Positions 56,701 to 64,000 of a stretch of DNA of 64,000 bases are shown here, piece by piece. Every line of letters starts with the position of its first letter. Position 1 is the stretch's first letter. The stretch spans positions 21,075 through 85,074 of the forward strand of contig NZ_HG529233.1 of the NCBI RefSeq assembly GCF_000499525.1, given 5' to 3'. The notes beneath the pieces were generated by a model that worked only from the letters and a program-made list of their open reading frames with translations, did not search any database and was not told the origin of the DNA. The translations under genes were made by a program, and so were the position numbers. This DNA is from Faecalimicrobium dakarense. Lineage in GTDB: Bacteria > Bacillota > Clostridia > Peptostreptococcales > Peptostreptococcaceae.

Positions 56701-57330
56701 ATAAGAAATTTAGGTAATGTAAATATAGATTCTATTAAAGAGTATGAAGAAGTTAAAGAAAGATATGATTTCTATAGTGAACAAAAACAAGACTTAGAAC
56801 AGTCTATAGAGGCAATAGAAATATTAATATCTGACTTAGAAGAAAATATGAAGTCAGAATTTGAAGTTAAGTTTAATGAGATTAATGAAAACTTTAAATA
56901 TGTGTACAAAAGACTATTTGGTGGAGGTTATGGAGAACTTACTATTATAGATAAAGAAAATATATTAGAAAGTGATATAGAAATAACTGCACAACCGCCA
57001 GGAAAGAAAATGAAAAATCTAAATCTATTATCAGGTGGAGAAAAGGCACTTACTGCAATAAGTATATTATTCTCAATACTTTTAGCTAAGCCAACTCCGT
57101 TTTGTATATTAGATGAGATAGAGGCACCATTAGATGATGCAAATATATATAGATTTGGAGAGTTTTTAAAAGAACTAGCTAAAGATACTCAGTTTATATC
57201 TGTGACTCATAGAAGAGGTACAATGGAAGCATCTGATTATATATATGGTGTAACAATGCAAGAAAAAGCAATTTCGAAAGTATTAAGTCTAAAGCTTAAA
57301 GAAGCTCAAGAAATGACTGATGTTATATAA
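53777..57330 (+). pseudogene. smc: chromosome segregation ATPase SMC, one-base frameshift as read
   Basis: Condensin ATPase, 1184 aa if repaired, the normal length. TTG 53777 (reads MYLKRLELKGFKSF) is set by AAGGGGGA. Part 1: Walker A GPNGSGKSNISDAVRWV and the first coiled coil. Part 2: hinge (GIHGALGQVVNVESKYEKA onward), second coiled coil, signature LLSGGEKALTAISILFS and Walker B FCILDEIEAPLDDAN. The break is at the A5 run 54829-54833, where one more A turns the TAA stop into KNKALRED. An essential-type gene cut in half is hardly tolerable, so a sequencing error is likely. Confidence 0.92.
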
Positions 57331-57363
57331 AACATAATAGTAAATCTATTAGGAGGAAAATAA

Positions 57364-58662
57364 GTGTTAAAAAAATTATTTAACTTTGGAAAGAAAAAAG
57401 AAGAAAAACAAGAAGAAGTAAAAGAAGTAGAAGTTGTAACTAATGAAGATGAACAACCTCAAACTAGTAATGAAGAAAATGATACTAAAGAAGAAAAAAT
57501 AGATTTAAAAGAAGAAGCAGATACTGAACTTAATGAAACTGAAATAACTTATGAAGAGGAAGTAATTGAACCGGAAAGTATAGAAGAAGAAAAAGAAACT
57601 TTAAATGAAGAAATAGCAGTAGAAGAAATGGATGTTACTAAAGAATTAGATATATTAGATACAATTGAAGCTATTAATGAAGAAAAAATAGAAGAAGAGG
57701 TATCTGAAAAAGAAGAACTAGAAATAGTAGAAGAACCAAAAGAAAAGAAAGTAAACTTATTTGATAGATTAAAACAAGGTTTAACTAAAGCTAAACAAGG
57801 GATAACTGATAGAATAGATGATGTATTAAAATCATATACAAAAGTAGATGAAGAATTATTAGAAGAATTAGAAGAAATACTAATAACTGCTGACGTTGGT
57901 GTAAACACTACTATGGACATAATAGATTCCCTAAGAGATAAAATAAAGTCAAAAGGTATTACAAACCCAATGGATGTAAGAGAAGAACTAAAAAATGTAG
58001 TAGAAGAAATATTAACTAACGAAAACTCTACATTAGATGTTACAAACTCTCCAACTATAATACTTATGGTAGGTGTAAATGGAGTTGGTAAGACAACTAC
58101 AATAGGAAAATTAGCAAACAGATATAAAAGAGAAGGTAAGAAAGTTTTATTAGCAGCAGGAGATACATTTAGAGCAGCAGCCATAGAACAGTTAGAAGTT
58201 TGGGCAGGAAGAAGTAATGTAGATATAATAAAGCATCAAGAAGGAGCAGATCCAGGAGCAGTAATATTTGATGCTATAAAAGCTGCAAAAGCTAGAAATG
58301 TTGACTTATTAATTTGTGATACAGCAGGAAGATTACATAATAAGACTAATCTTATGAACGAACTTGGAAAAGTATTTAAAATAGTAGATAGAGAGTTCCC
58401 AGAAGCTAAAAGAGAAGTTTTACTTGTAGTAGATGCTACAACAGGTCAAAATGCAGTATCTCAAGCTAAAACATTTAAAGAAGTTGCAGATATAACAGGT
58501 ATAGTTTTAACTAAACTTGATGGAACAGCAAAAGGTGGAGTAGTTCTTGCAGTTAAGAGTGAAGTAGATGTTCCAGTTAAGCTTATAGGAGTAGGAGAAA
58601 GTGTAGAAGATTTACAAGATTTTGATGCAAAAGCATTTTCTGATGCTTTGTTTGGGAAGTAA
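57364..58662 (+). CDS. ftsY: signal recognition particle receptor FtsY
   Basis: 432-aa SRP receptor GTPase at the membrane. A long acidic Glu-rich N-terminal part (about residues 10-130) precedes the NG domain. G1 is GVNGVGKTTTIGKLA, then AGDTFRAAAIEQLEVW, DTAGRLHNKTNLM, TKLDGTAKGGVV and GVGESVEDLQDFDA. GTG start at 57364 after AGGAGGAAA. It is placed between smc and ylxM-ffh, the usual clostridial order. Confidence 0.97.
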   Translation: MLKKLFNFGKKKEEKQEEVKEVEVVTNEDEQPQTSNEENDTKEEKIDLKEEADTELNETEITYEEEVIEPESIEEEKETLNEEIAVEEMDVTKELDILDTIEAINEEKIEEEVSEKEELEIVEEPKEKKVNLFDRLKQGLTKAKQGITDRIDDVLKSYTKVDEELLEELEEILITADVGVNTTMDIIDSLRDKIKSKGITNPMDVREELKNVVEEILTNENSTLDVTNSPTIILMVGVNGVGKTTTIGKLANRYKREGKKVLLAAGDTFRAAAIEQLEVWAGRSNVDIIKHQEGADPGAVIFDAIKAAKARNVDLLICDTAGRLHNKTNLMNELGKVFKIVDREFPEAKREVLLVVDATTGQNAVSQAKTFKEVADITGIVLTKLDGTAKGGVVLAVKSEVDVPVKLIGVGESVEDLQDFDAKAFSDALFGK

Positions 58663-58683
58663 TTAGCTTTTAAAAATTAAATG

Positions 58684-58712
58684 TTGACAAGATTGTCTAT
58701 ATGATATAAAAT
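58684..58712 (+). promoter_or_regulatory. sigma-A promoter of the ylxM-ffh-rpsP unit
   Basis: TTGACA (58684-58689) with TATAAAAT at 58705-58712; the spacing is 15 or 17 bp depending on the -10 register. Confidence 0.6.
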
Positions 58713-58763
58713 ACAATGTGTAAAGTAAATAACCTTTACAGTATATCACTGGGAAGTGTAGCG

Positions 58764-59132
58764 ATGAATATAGAAAAAATGGTTGAAATTGGATTATTAT
58801 TTGAACAATATAAAGAGTTATTAACTGATAAGCAAAGAGAAATAGTATCTTTATACTATGAAGAAGATTATTCTTTAGGTGAAATTAGTGAAAACTTAAA
58901 TGTATCAAGACAAGGTGTATATGATACATTAAAGCGTTCAGAGAAAATACTAAAAGATTATGAATCAAAATTACAATTAGTATATAAAATTCAAGAGCAG
59001 GAAAAATTCGTCAAAATTATCGTAGATAAAATTGTTGACATTAAACAAGATTTATTGCAAAATAGAGATTGTGCTAATTTAATCCCTAAGCTAGAAAATA
59101 TAGAAGATGTATGTAGGGAGATGTTAAAATGA
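58764..59132 (+). CDS. ylxM: YlxM/p13-like SRP-associated protein
   Basis: 122-aa helical protein with a sigma-70 region-4-like HTH ([20 protein letters not shown], then [15 protein letters not shown]). The family stimulates or accompanies the SRP GTPase Ffh. ATG 58764 is chosen over the upstream frame start at 58716 because the conserved domain starts there and GGGAAG lies just upstream, although that SD is weak. It overlaps ffh by 4 bp. Confidence 0.92.
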   Translation: MNIEKMVEIGLLFEQYKELLTDKQREIVSLYYEEDYSLGEISENLNVSRQGVYDTLKRSEKILKDYESKLQLVYKIQEQEKFVKIIVDKIVDIKQDLLQNRDCANLIPKLENIEDVCREMLK

Positions 59133-60481
59133 TATTTGAAGGATTATCTGATAAACTACAAGGAGCACTTGGTAAGTTAAAGTCTAAAGGAAAACTTACT
59201 GAAAAAGATGTAAAGGATGCTATGAGAGAAGTTAAGCTTGCTCTTTTAGAAGCAGACGTTAACTTTAAAGTAGTTAAAGATTTTATAAAGAAAGTTCAAG
59301 AAAGATGTGTTGGACAAGAAGTTATGGAAAGTTTAACTCCTGCACAACATGTAATTAAAATAGTTAATGAAGAGCTAATTAGCTTAATGGGTGATGTAGC
59401 AAGTAAAGTCATGATATCTCCTAAGCCACCAACAGTTATAATGATGGTTGGTCTTCAAGGGGCAGGGAAAACTACAACATCAGGTAAGCTTGGAGCATAC
59501 TTTAAAAAACAAGGTAAAAGACCATTACTTGTTGCATGTGACGTTTATAGACCAGCCGCTATAAAGCAGTTACAAGTTGTTGGAGAAAAATTAGATATAC
59601 CAGTATTCAACATGGGTGACAAGGAAAGTCCGATAAATATAGCTAAAGCAGGATTAAGTCATGCGATTAAATACAATAATGACTTAGTTATTATAGATAC
59701 AGCAGGTAGACTTCATATAGATGAAACTTTAATGGATGAGTTAAAATCTATAAAATCAGAAGTTAAACCTCATGAAATACTTTTAGTTGTAGACTCAATG
59801 ACAGGTCAAGATGCAGTAAATGTTGCTGAAAGCTTCAATGAAGCTCTTGGTGTTGACGGAGTAATACTTACTAAACTAGATGGAGATACAAGAGGTGGGG
59901 CAGCACTTTCAATAAGAGCTGTAACACAAAAACCTATAAAGTTTATAGGTATGGGTGAAAAGCTAGATGATTTAGAACCATTCCATCCAGATAGAATGGC
60001 ATCTAGAATATTAGGTATGGGAGATATTCTAAGCTTAATAGAAAAAGCTCAAGAAAATATGGACTTAGATAAAGCTAGGGAATTAGAACAAAAAATTAAG
60101 AAACAAGATCTTGATTTTGAAGATTTCCTACAACAAATGGAACAAATCCAAAATATGGGTCCTCTTGATAAAATACTAGGTATGATGCCTGGTATGGGAA
60201 ATATCAAAGACCAACTTGGTGATGTAGATTTAAATGGTAAAGAAATGAAAAGGACTAAAGCCATTGTACAATCTATGACAGTAGAAGAAAGAAGAAATCC
60301 AAGTATATTAAATGCTTCTAGAAAGAAAAGAATAGCTAGAGGTAGTGGATGTAGTGTTCAAGATGTAAACAGGCTGATAAAACAATTCAACGAGATGAAG
60401 AAAATGATGAAGATGTTTACAGGCTCACAAAAAAGTATGAAGAAAAGGGGCGGTTTTGCCGGACTTCCTTTCTTTAAATAA
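59129..60481 (+). CDS. ffh: signal recognition particle protein Ffh
   Basis: 450-aa SRP54 GTPase that targets membrane and secreted proteins. N domain, then G domain with [52 protein letters not shown] and [14 protein letters not shown]. The Met-rich M domain ([12 protein letters not shown], then [10 protein letters not shown]) binds SRP RNA. ATGA overlap with ylxM and a GTAGGGAG SD. Length normal. Confidence 0.98.
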   Translation: MIFEGLSDKLQGALGKLKSKGKLTEKDVKDAMREVKLALLEADVNFKVVKDFIKKVQERCVGQEVMESLTPAQHVIKIVNEELISLMGDVASKVMISPKPPTVIMMVGLQGAGKTTTSGKLGAYFKKQGKRPLLVACDVYRPAAIKQLQVVGEKLDIPVFNMGDKESPINIAKAGLSHAIKYNNDLVIIDTAGRLHIDETLMDELKSIKSEVKPHEILLVVDSMTGQDAVNVAESFNEALGVDGVILTKLDGDTRGGAALSIRAVTQKPIKFIGMGEKLDDLEPFHPDRMASRILGMGDILSLIEKAQENMDLDKARELEQKIKKQDLDFEDFLQQMEQIQNMGPLDKILGMMPGMGNIKDQLGDVDLNGKEMKRTKAIVQSMTVEERRNPSILNASRKKRIARGSGCSVQDVNRLIKQFNEMKKMMKMFTGSQKSMKKRGGFAGLPFFK

Positions 60482-60514
60482 ATAATAGACAAAAAAATTT
60501 CGGAGGTGACTGTA

Positions 60515-60781
60515 ATGGCAGTTAAAATAAGATTAAAAAGAATGGGATCAAACAAGAAGCCTTTCTACAGAATAGTAGTAGCTGATTCAAGATCTCCAAG
60601 AGATGGAAAATTCATAGAAGAAATAGGATTCTACAATCCAGTTTCTCAACCAAAGCAAGTTAAAATAAACGACGAGAAAGCTGTAAAGTGGTTATCAAAT
60701 GGTGCTCAACCAACTGATACTGTTAAAACTTTATTAGTTAACAACGGAGTAATGGAAAAATTCGAAGCTTCTAAAAAATAA
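60515..60781 (+). CDS. rpsP: 30S ribosomal protein S16
   Basis: 88-aa ribosomal protein beginning [20 protein letters not shown], a diagnostic S16 start. ATG 60515 is used because CGGAGGTGA at 60501-60509 is its SD; GTG 60506 lies within that SD. First of the rpsP-khpA-rimM-trmD-rplS group. Confidence 0.97.
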   Translation: MAVKIRLKRMGSNKKPFYRIVVADSRSPRDGKFIEEIGFYNPVSQPKQVKINDEKAVKWLSNGAQPTDTVKTLLVNNGVMEKFEASKK

Positions 60782-60804
60782 TAATTTAATTAGGAGATGA
60801 GTAT

Positions 60805-61032
60805 ATGAAAGAGCTAGTGTTAGATATAGCGAAGGCTCTAGTCGATGATCCTGAATCTGTAGTAGTTGAAGAGACTAAAGAAAATGATGAAATAATCTTA
60901 AAACTTAAAGTTTCTCAAGATGATATGGGGAAGGTTATCGGAAAGCAAGGCAGAATAGCTAAAGCTATAAGAACTGTCGTAAAATCTGCTGCAAATAGAG
61001 AAAAAGTTAAAGTTTCTCTTGAGATAGTATAA
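60805..61032 (+). CDS. khpA: KH-domain RNA-binding protein KhpA (YlqC)
   Basis: 75-aa single KH domain with the GKQGRIAKAIRTVVK loop (GxxG as GKQG) and ending AANREKVKVSLEIV. Together with KhpB it binds many RNAs and influences cell elongation in streptococci. TTAGGAGATG precedes the ATG. A terminator overlaps its stop, so rimM may be transcribed separately. Confidence 0.94.
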   Translation: MKELVLDIAKALVDDPESVVVEETKENDEIILKLKVSQDDMGKVIGKQGRIAKAIRTVVKSAANREKVKVSLEIV

Positions 61033-61062
61033 AAGGATTAGGTATATACCTAGTCCTTTTTG
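61031..61062 (+). terminator. terminator after khpA
   Basis: AAAAGGATTAGGTA pairs with TACCTAGTCCTTTT (one G-U), then TTG. It is inside the rpsP-rplS cluster and may be an attenuation point. Confidence 0.8.
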
Positions 61063-61104
61063 TTTATAGTATAATTATAGATAAAATATTTTTTGACGCT
61101 AAAA

Positions 61105-61138
61105 TTGAGCTACATATTGTTCAATCTGAGCGAATTTT
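61105..61138 (+). repeat. dispersed intergenic element, copy 2 (before rimM)
   Basis: TTGAGC-N16-TGAGC followed by GCGAATTTT, with the same 27-bp frame as 51804-51830. It also forms ATTGA/TCAAT pairing inside. It lies 19 bp before the rimM start. Confidence 0.45.
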
Positions 61139-61156
61139 AACTAAGGAGACATACTG

Positions 61157-61669
61157 ATGGAGAAGTTAACACATTTTAAAGTTGGACAAATAGTTAATAC
61201 TCAAGGCTTAAAAGGAGAAGTAAGAGTTTATCCTTTTACAGATGATATAAATAGATTTGATGATTTAAAAGAATTTTACCTAGGAAAAGACCTAAATGCT
61301 ACTTGGGAAGTTGAAAGAGTAAGATATAAAGGTAATATGGTAATAATGAAGATAAAAAATATAGATACAGTAGAAATGGCAGAAAAATTAAAAAATAAAT
61401 TTATGTATGTATCTAGAGAAAATGGTAGAGAGTTAGAAGAAGATGAATACTTTATATCTGATATGATAGGTATAGATGTATATACAGTTGAAGGAAACTT
61501 AGTAGGTAAACTAGATGATGTATTACAATATTCAGCAAATGATGTTTATGTCGTAAAAGGTCTTGAAGGCCAAGAGTACATGATACCTGCTATAATGAAG
61601 TTTGTACCTACGATAGATATGAACGAAAGAAAAATGATAATAGACCCTATTAAGGGAATGTTAGACTAG
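61157..61669 (+). CDS. rimM: 16S rRNA processing protein RimM
   Basis: 170-aa maturation factor that binds S19 and the 30S head. N-terminal domain with FKVGQIVNTQGLKGEVRVYP and the PRC-barrel C-terminal domain with LVGKLDDVLQYSANDVYVV and EYMIPAIMKFV. TAAGGAGA precedes the ATG. Followed by trmD at 8 bp. Confidence 0.96.
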   Translation: MEKLTHFKVGQIVNTQGLKGEVRVYPFTDDINRFDDLKEFYLGKDLNATWEVERVRYKGNMVIMKIKNIDTVEMAEKLKNKFMYVSRENGRELEEDEYFISDMIGIDVYTVEGNLVGKLDDVLQYSANDVYVVKGLEGQEYMIPAIMKFVPTIDMNERKMIIDPIKGMLD

Positions 61670-61677
61670 GAGTTACT

Positions 61678-62370
61678 ATGAGATTTCACATAATGACACT
61701 TTTTCCAGAGATTTTCAACTCTTATATGAATGAAAGTATAATGAAAAGAGCTGTAGAAAAAGGAATAATAGAAGTTAATATATATAATATTAGAGATTTC
61801 TCTAATAATAAGCACAAAAAAGTAGATGACTATCCATTTGGAGGAGGAGCAGGAATGGTTATGACTCCTCAGCCTATATATGATACATATAAGCATATTA
61901 TAGATACTCATAATATAAAAGAGCCTAGAGTTGTATATTTAACTCCTAAAGGTAAAACGCATAATCAAACTATAGCGAGCGATATGTCTAAGCTTGATGA
62001 TGTAATTCTTTTATGTGGACATTATGAAGGAATAGATCAAAGAATTATAGATTTAATAGTAACAGATGAAATATCTATAGGAGATTATGTATTAACAGGA
62101 GGAGAACTTCCTGCACTTATACTAATAGACTCTATATCAAGGCTTATATCAGGCGTTTTAAATCAAGATGAGTCATTTGAAGAGGAATCATTTAGTAATG
62201 ATTTATTAGAATACCCACACTATACAAGACCAAGAGAGTTTATGGAAATGACAGTTCCAGATGTTTTACTATCTGGAAACCATAAAAAAATAGAAGAGTG
62301 GAGAAATGACGAATCTGTTAGAATTACTAAAGAAAGAAGACCTGATTTGTATAAAAAAGCTTGTAAATAA
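61678..62370 (+). CDS. trmD: tRNA (guanine-37-N1)-methyltransferase
   Basis: 230-aa SPOUT methyltransferase making m1G37. Seen: FHIMTLFPEIFNSYMNESIM, DYPFGGGAGMVM, the knot sequence LLCGHYEGIDQRI, IGDYVLTGGELPALI and PHYTRPREF. AGGAGTT precedes the ATG. Length is normal. The rplS promoter overlaps its 3' end. Confidence 0.97.
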   Translation: MRFHIMTLFPEIFNSYMNESIMKRAVEKGIIEVNIYNIRDFSNNKHKKVDDYPFGGGAGMVMTPQPIYDTYKHIIDTHNIKEPRVVYLTPKGKTHNQTIASDMSKLDDVILLCGHYEGIDQRIIDLIVTDEISIGDYVLTGGELPALILIDSISRLISGVLNQDESFEEESFSNDLLEYPHYTRPREFMEMTVPDVLLSGNHKKIEEWRNDESVRITKERRPDLYKKACK

Positions 62371-62389
62371 TTAAGATATATAGTATAAT
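62361..62389 (+). promoter_or_regulatory. sigma-A promoter of rplS
   Basis: TTGTAA (62361-62366), 17-bp spacer, TATAAT (62384-62389), overlapping the end of trmD. Start expected near 62396. Confidence 0.6.
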
Positions 62390-62410
62390 TTTAGATGCTG
62401 AAAATAAACG

Positions 62411-62452
62411 GGCATTCCTCTGTTTACACAAAAGAGGTAATTAAGAATGTCT
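62411..62452 (+). ncRNA. candidate L19 leader element
   Basis: GGCATTC-CTCT pairs with AGAG-(8 nt)-GAATGTC (one G-U) in the 80-nt leader of rplS. Autoregulatory L19 leaders are known in low-GC gram-positives and resemble a short hairpin with an internal loop just before the rplS SD. Identification from shape only. Confidence 0.5.
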
Positions 62453-62474
62453 ATGATACTAGGAGGACTTAGAA

Positions 62475-62819
62475 ATGAACGAAATATTAAAATCATTAAA
62501 CCAAGAACAATTAAAGAGCGAAGTACCTAACTTTGGACCTGGGGACACAGTAAGAGTACACGTTAAAATAGTTGAAGGTAAGAGAGAAAGAATACAAGTA
62601 TTCGAAGGATTTGTTTTAAAGAGACAAGGTGGAGGAATACAAGAAACTTTCACTGTTAGAAAAATATCTTTCAACGTTGGTGTAGAAAGAACTTTCCCAG
62701 TTCATTCTCCAAGAATAGAAAAGATAGAAGTAACTAGAAAAGGTAAAGTAAGAAGAGCGAAGTTAACTTACTTAAGAGGTAGAGTAGGTAAAGCTGCTAA
62801 GATAAAACAAGCTAGATAA
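62475..62819 (+). CDS. rplS: 50S ribosomal protein L19
   Basis: 114-aa ribosomal protein. [60 protein letters not shown] and the end [13 protein letters not shown] are diagnostic. AGGAGGACTT precedes the ATG. Last gene of the translation cluster, followed by a terminator. Confidence 0.98.
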   Translation: MNEILKSLNQEQLKSEVPNFGPGDTVRVHVKIVEGKRERIQVFEGFVLKRQGGGIQETFTVRKISFNVGVERTFPVHSPRIEKIEVTRKGKVRRAKLTYLRGRVGKAAKIKQAR

Positions 62820-62841
62820 TTAAATAACTTTACTATAAATT

Positions 62842-62871
62842 AAAAGAGCTGATTATATCAGCTCTTTTTTT
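62842..62871 (+). terminator. terminator of rplS
   Basis: AAAAGAGCTGAT pairs with ATCAGCTCTTTT around TAT, with a long T tract. Confidence 0.92.
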
Positions 62872-63014
62872 ATGTAAAAAATAATATAAAAATATTTGAT
62901 AATAAATATAATTGAAATAAAATTTCATAAAACTAATAATTTAGTTGATATAAAGGTAGAAGTCTGTTACATTTATAATAAATATGAAAAAAAATTCTAA
63001 AATGAGAGGTATTT

Positions 63015-63944
63015 ATGAAAAGTAATCAAAAAATGGCATTATCATATATAGGACTTATGGGGTTTGGCTTTCCTATAATGCGATATATGAGTATGAACTT
63101 TGATACTATTAACAATAATGCAGTTAGATTCTTATCAGGAGGAATTCTAATTCTTATTATTTGTTTATTTAAGTTTAAGGATGAATTAAAAAAGATAGTA
63201 GAGGAACCTAAAATTATTTTTAAATTGTTAATTTTAGCCGCATTTATGACTGGGAATATGTATTGCTTTATAACAGGATTAAAATATACATCAGCTTTAA
63301 CAGGAAGTATTTTTAGCATTTTAGCTATGCCACTAGCAATTAGCATGGCAGCCATTTTTTTTAAAGATGAGAGGGACAGAGTAAAGCAAAAGAAATTTTA
63401 TATAGGAAGTTTAATTGCAATAATAGGATCTTTAATTTTTGTTATAAATGGAGGGACCGGTGGTCAAAGTTCTGATTTTTTTAAGGGAGCATTATTTTTA
63501 GCTATAGCTATTTTTATTCAATCAATTCAGAACCTAGTTGTAAAAAATGTTTCCAAGAAGCTGCATTCAGTTGTAATAAGTGCATCCACAGCTACGTTAT
63601 CAGGTATTGTATTTCTAACTATAGCTATATATACTGGAAAAATCATAGAATTAAAAACTGTATCTTTAGGCATGTTAACAGGATTAAGTTTAGCAGGAAT
63701 GTATGGAATGCTAACGGGAATGTTAATGGCTTTTTATATTCTTCAAAAACAAGGAGTTGTTGTTTTTAATATTATACAATTAATAGTTCCACTTTCTACA
63801 GCAATTGTTGGATATTTCACTTTACATGAAAAAATAAATTTAATACAAGGCTTAGGAGCTATTCTTGTAATTGCTGGATGTGTTGTTTCATTAAGAAAGA
63901 AACAAACAAATGAAGAAAATCAATGTATAGAGCTAAAATCATAG
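63015..63944 (+). CDS. EamA/DMT family transporter
   Basis: 309-aa membrane protein with about ten hydrophobic segments in two EamA repeats (e.g. LLILAAFMTGNMYCFITGL and ALTGSIFSILAMPLAISMAA in repeat 1; LAGMYGMLTGMLMAFYILQ and GAILVIAGCVVSL in repeat 2). The family exports metabolites or amino acids; the substrate cannot be read from sequence. GAGAGGT precedes the ATG. The 195-bp gap before it, after the rplS terminator, is AT-rich with no convincing promoter. The last 56 bp of the window hold nothing I can name. Confidence 0.85.
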   Translation: MKSNQKMALSYIGLMGFGFPIMRYMSMNFDTINNNAVRFLSGGILILIICLFKFKDELKKIVEEPKIIFKLLILAAFMTGNMYCFITGLKYTSALTGSIFSILAMPLAISMAAIFFKDERDRVKQKKFYIGSLIAIIGSLIFVINGGTGGQSSDFFKGALFLAIAIFIQSIQNLVVKNVSKKLHSVVISASTATLSGIVFLTIAIYTGKIIELKTVSLGMLTGLSLAGMYGMLTGMLMAFYILQKQGVVVFNIIQLIVPLSTAIVGYFTLHEKINLIQGLGAILVIAGCVVSLRKKQTNEENQCIELKS

Positions 63945-64000
63945 ATGTTAAGAAAATGGTTTTAAGATTATAGTTATAAAAATAAATAGTATATAATTAT

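Noticed and set aside
54841..57330. Second half of smc as an independent gene
   Set aside because: It starts in the middle of the coiled coil, has no SD and joins the first half exactly with one extra base.
1037..63355. Many open frames of 60-210 codons on the - strand
   Set aside because: All lie opposite well-supported + strand genes, lack ribosome-binding sites and family motifs, and read as hydrophobic or Ser/Ile-rich sequence expected from AT-rich antisense frames.
1..64000. tRNA, rRNA, CRISPR array, insertion sequence or replication origin
   Set aside because: No cloverleaf-like sequence, regularly spaced repeats, transposase or DnaA-box cluster was seen by reading both strands; a dedicated search was not possible.

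Overview
The window is a gene-dense, AT-rich stretch with every credible gene on the + strand. It comes from an endospore-forming clostridium. The spoIIIAA-AH operon, spoIVB, spo0A, spoIIM and sigK, frequent TTG/GTG starts, purine-rich Shine-Dalgarno sites and the gene order (nusB-xseAB-ispA-dxs-tlyA-recN-spoIVB-spo0A; spoIIM-xerD-deoB-punA; mltG-trmR-trhP-udk; rnc-smc-ftsY-ylxM-ffh-rpsP-khpA-rimM-trmD-rplS) point to Peptostreptococcaceae (Romboutsia / Paraclostridium / Clostridioides type). The genus is an inference.

Layout. 0-1 kb: 3' part of fabF. 1.2-6.9 kb: a self-contained sucrose module (scrR, scrA, scrB, scrK, separate EIIA) with a promoter and twin operators, probably an accessory insertion between fabF and spoIIIA. 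7-12.1 kb: complete spoIIIA operon. 12.2-23.7 kb: yqhY, nusB, a TsaD-like gene, xseAB, ispA, yuiD, dxs, tlyA, recN, spoIVB, spo0A. 23.8-31 kb: cca, a SteA/SteB/glycosyltransferase/MraY-like/DUF3866/Nudix envelope cluster, spoIIM. 31-41.8 kb: a XerD-like protein with a degraded active site, nucleoside salvage genes (deoB, punA, pdp), mltG, tRNA-modification genes (trmR, trhP), udk, a class B PBP and sigK. 42-46.6 kb: two tandem membrane PAS histidine kinases with complementary defects. 46.6-50.4 kb: aroE, four prepilin-like genes, aroK, aroQ. 50.6-62.8 kb: efp, an acidic zinc-ribbon protein, rnc, an Elp3-like radical SAM protein, smc, ftsY, ylxM, ffh and the rpsP-rplS translation operon. 63-64 kb: an EamA transporter. 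No gap between genes exceeds about 260 bp. I saw no tRNA, rRNA, CRISPR array or insertion sequence.

Main points for a second look. (1) The kinase pair: the first (42029-44263) has an intact ATP-binding domain but Asn in place of the phospho-accepting His; the second (44293-46583) has the His but a ruined ATP-binding domain, suggesting an obligate trans-phosphorylating pair. (2) spoIIM and sigK each carry a hairpin that buries the ribosome-binding site, with a sigma-E-like promoter placed so that its own transcript would lack the 5' arm. A promoter-gated translation switch is proposed; the PBP gene has a similar but weaker arrangement. (3) The XerD-like protein lacks several catalytic residues. 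(4) Eight conserved genes (recN, spoIVB, cca, steB, sigK, kinase 2, a prepilin, smc) each need exactly one extra base, best placed in an A or T run, which looks like systematic homopolymer undercalling rather than real decay.
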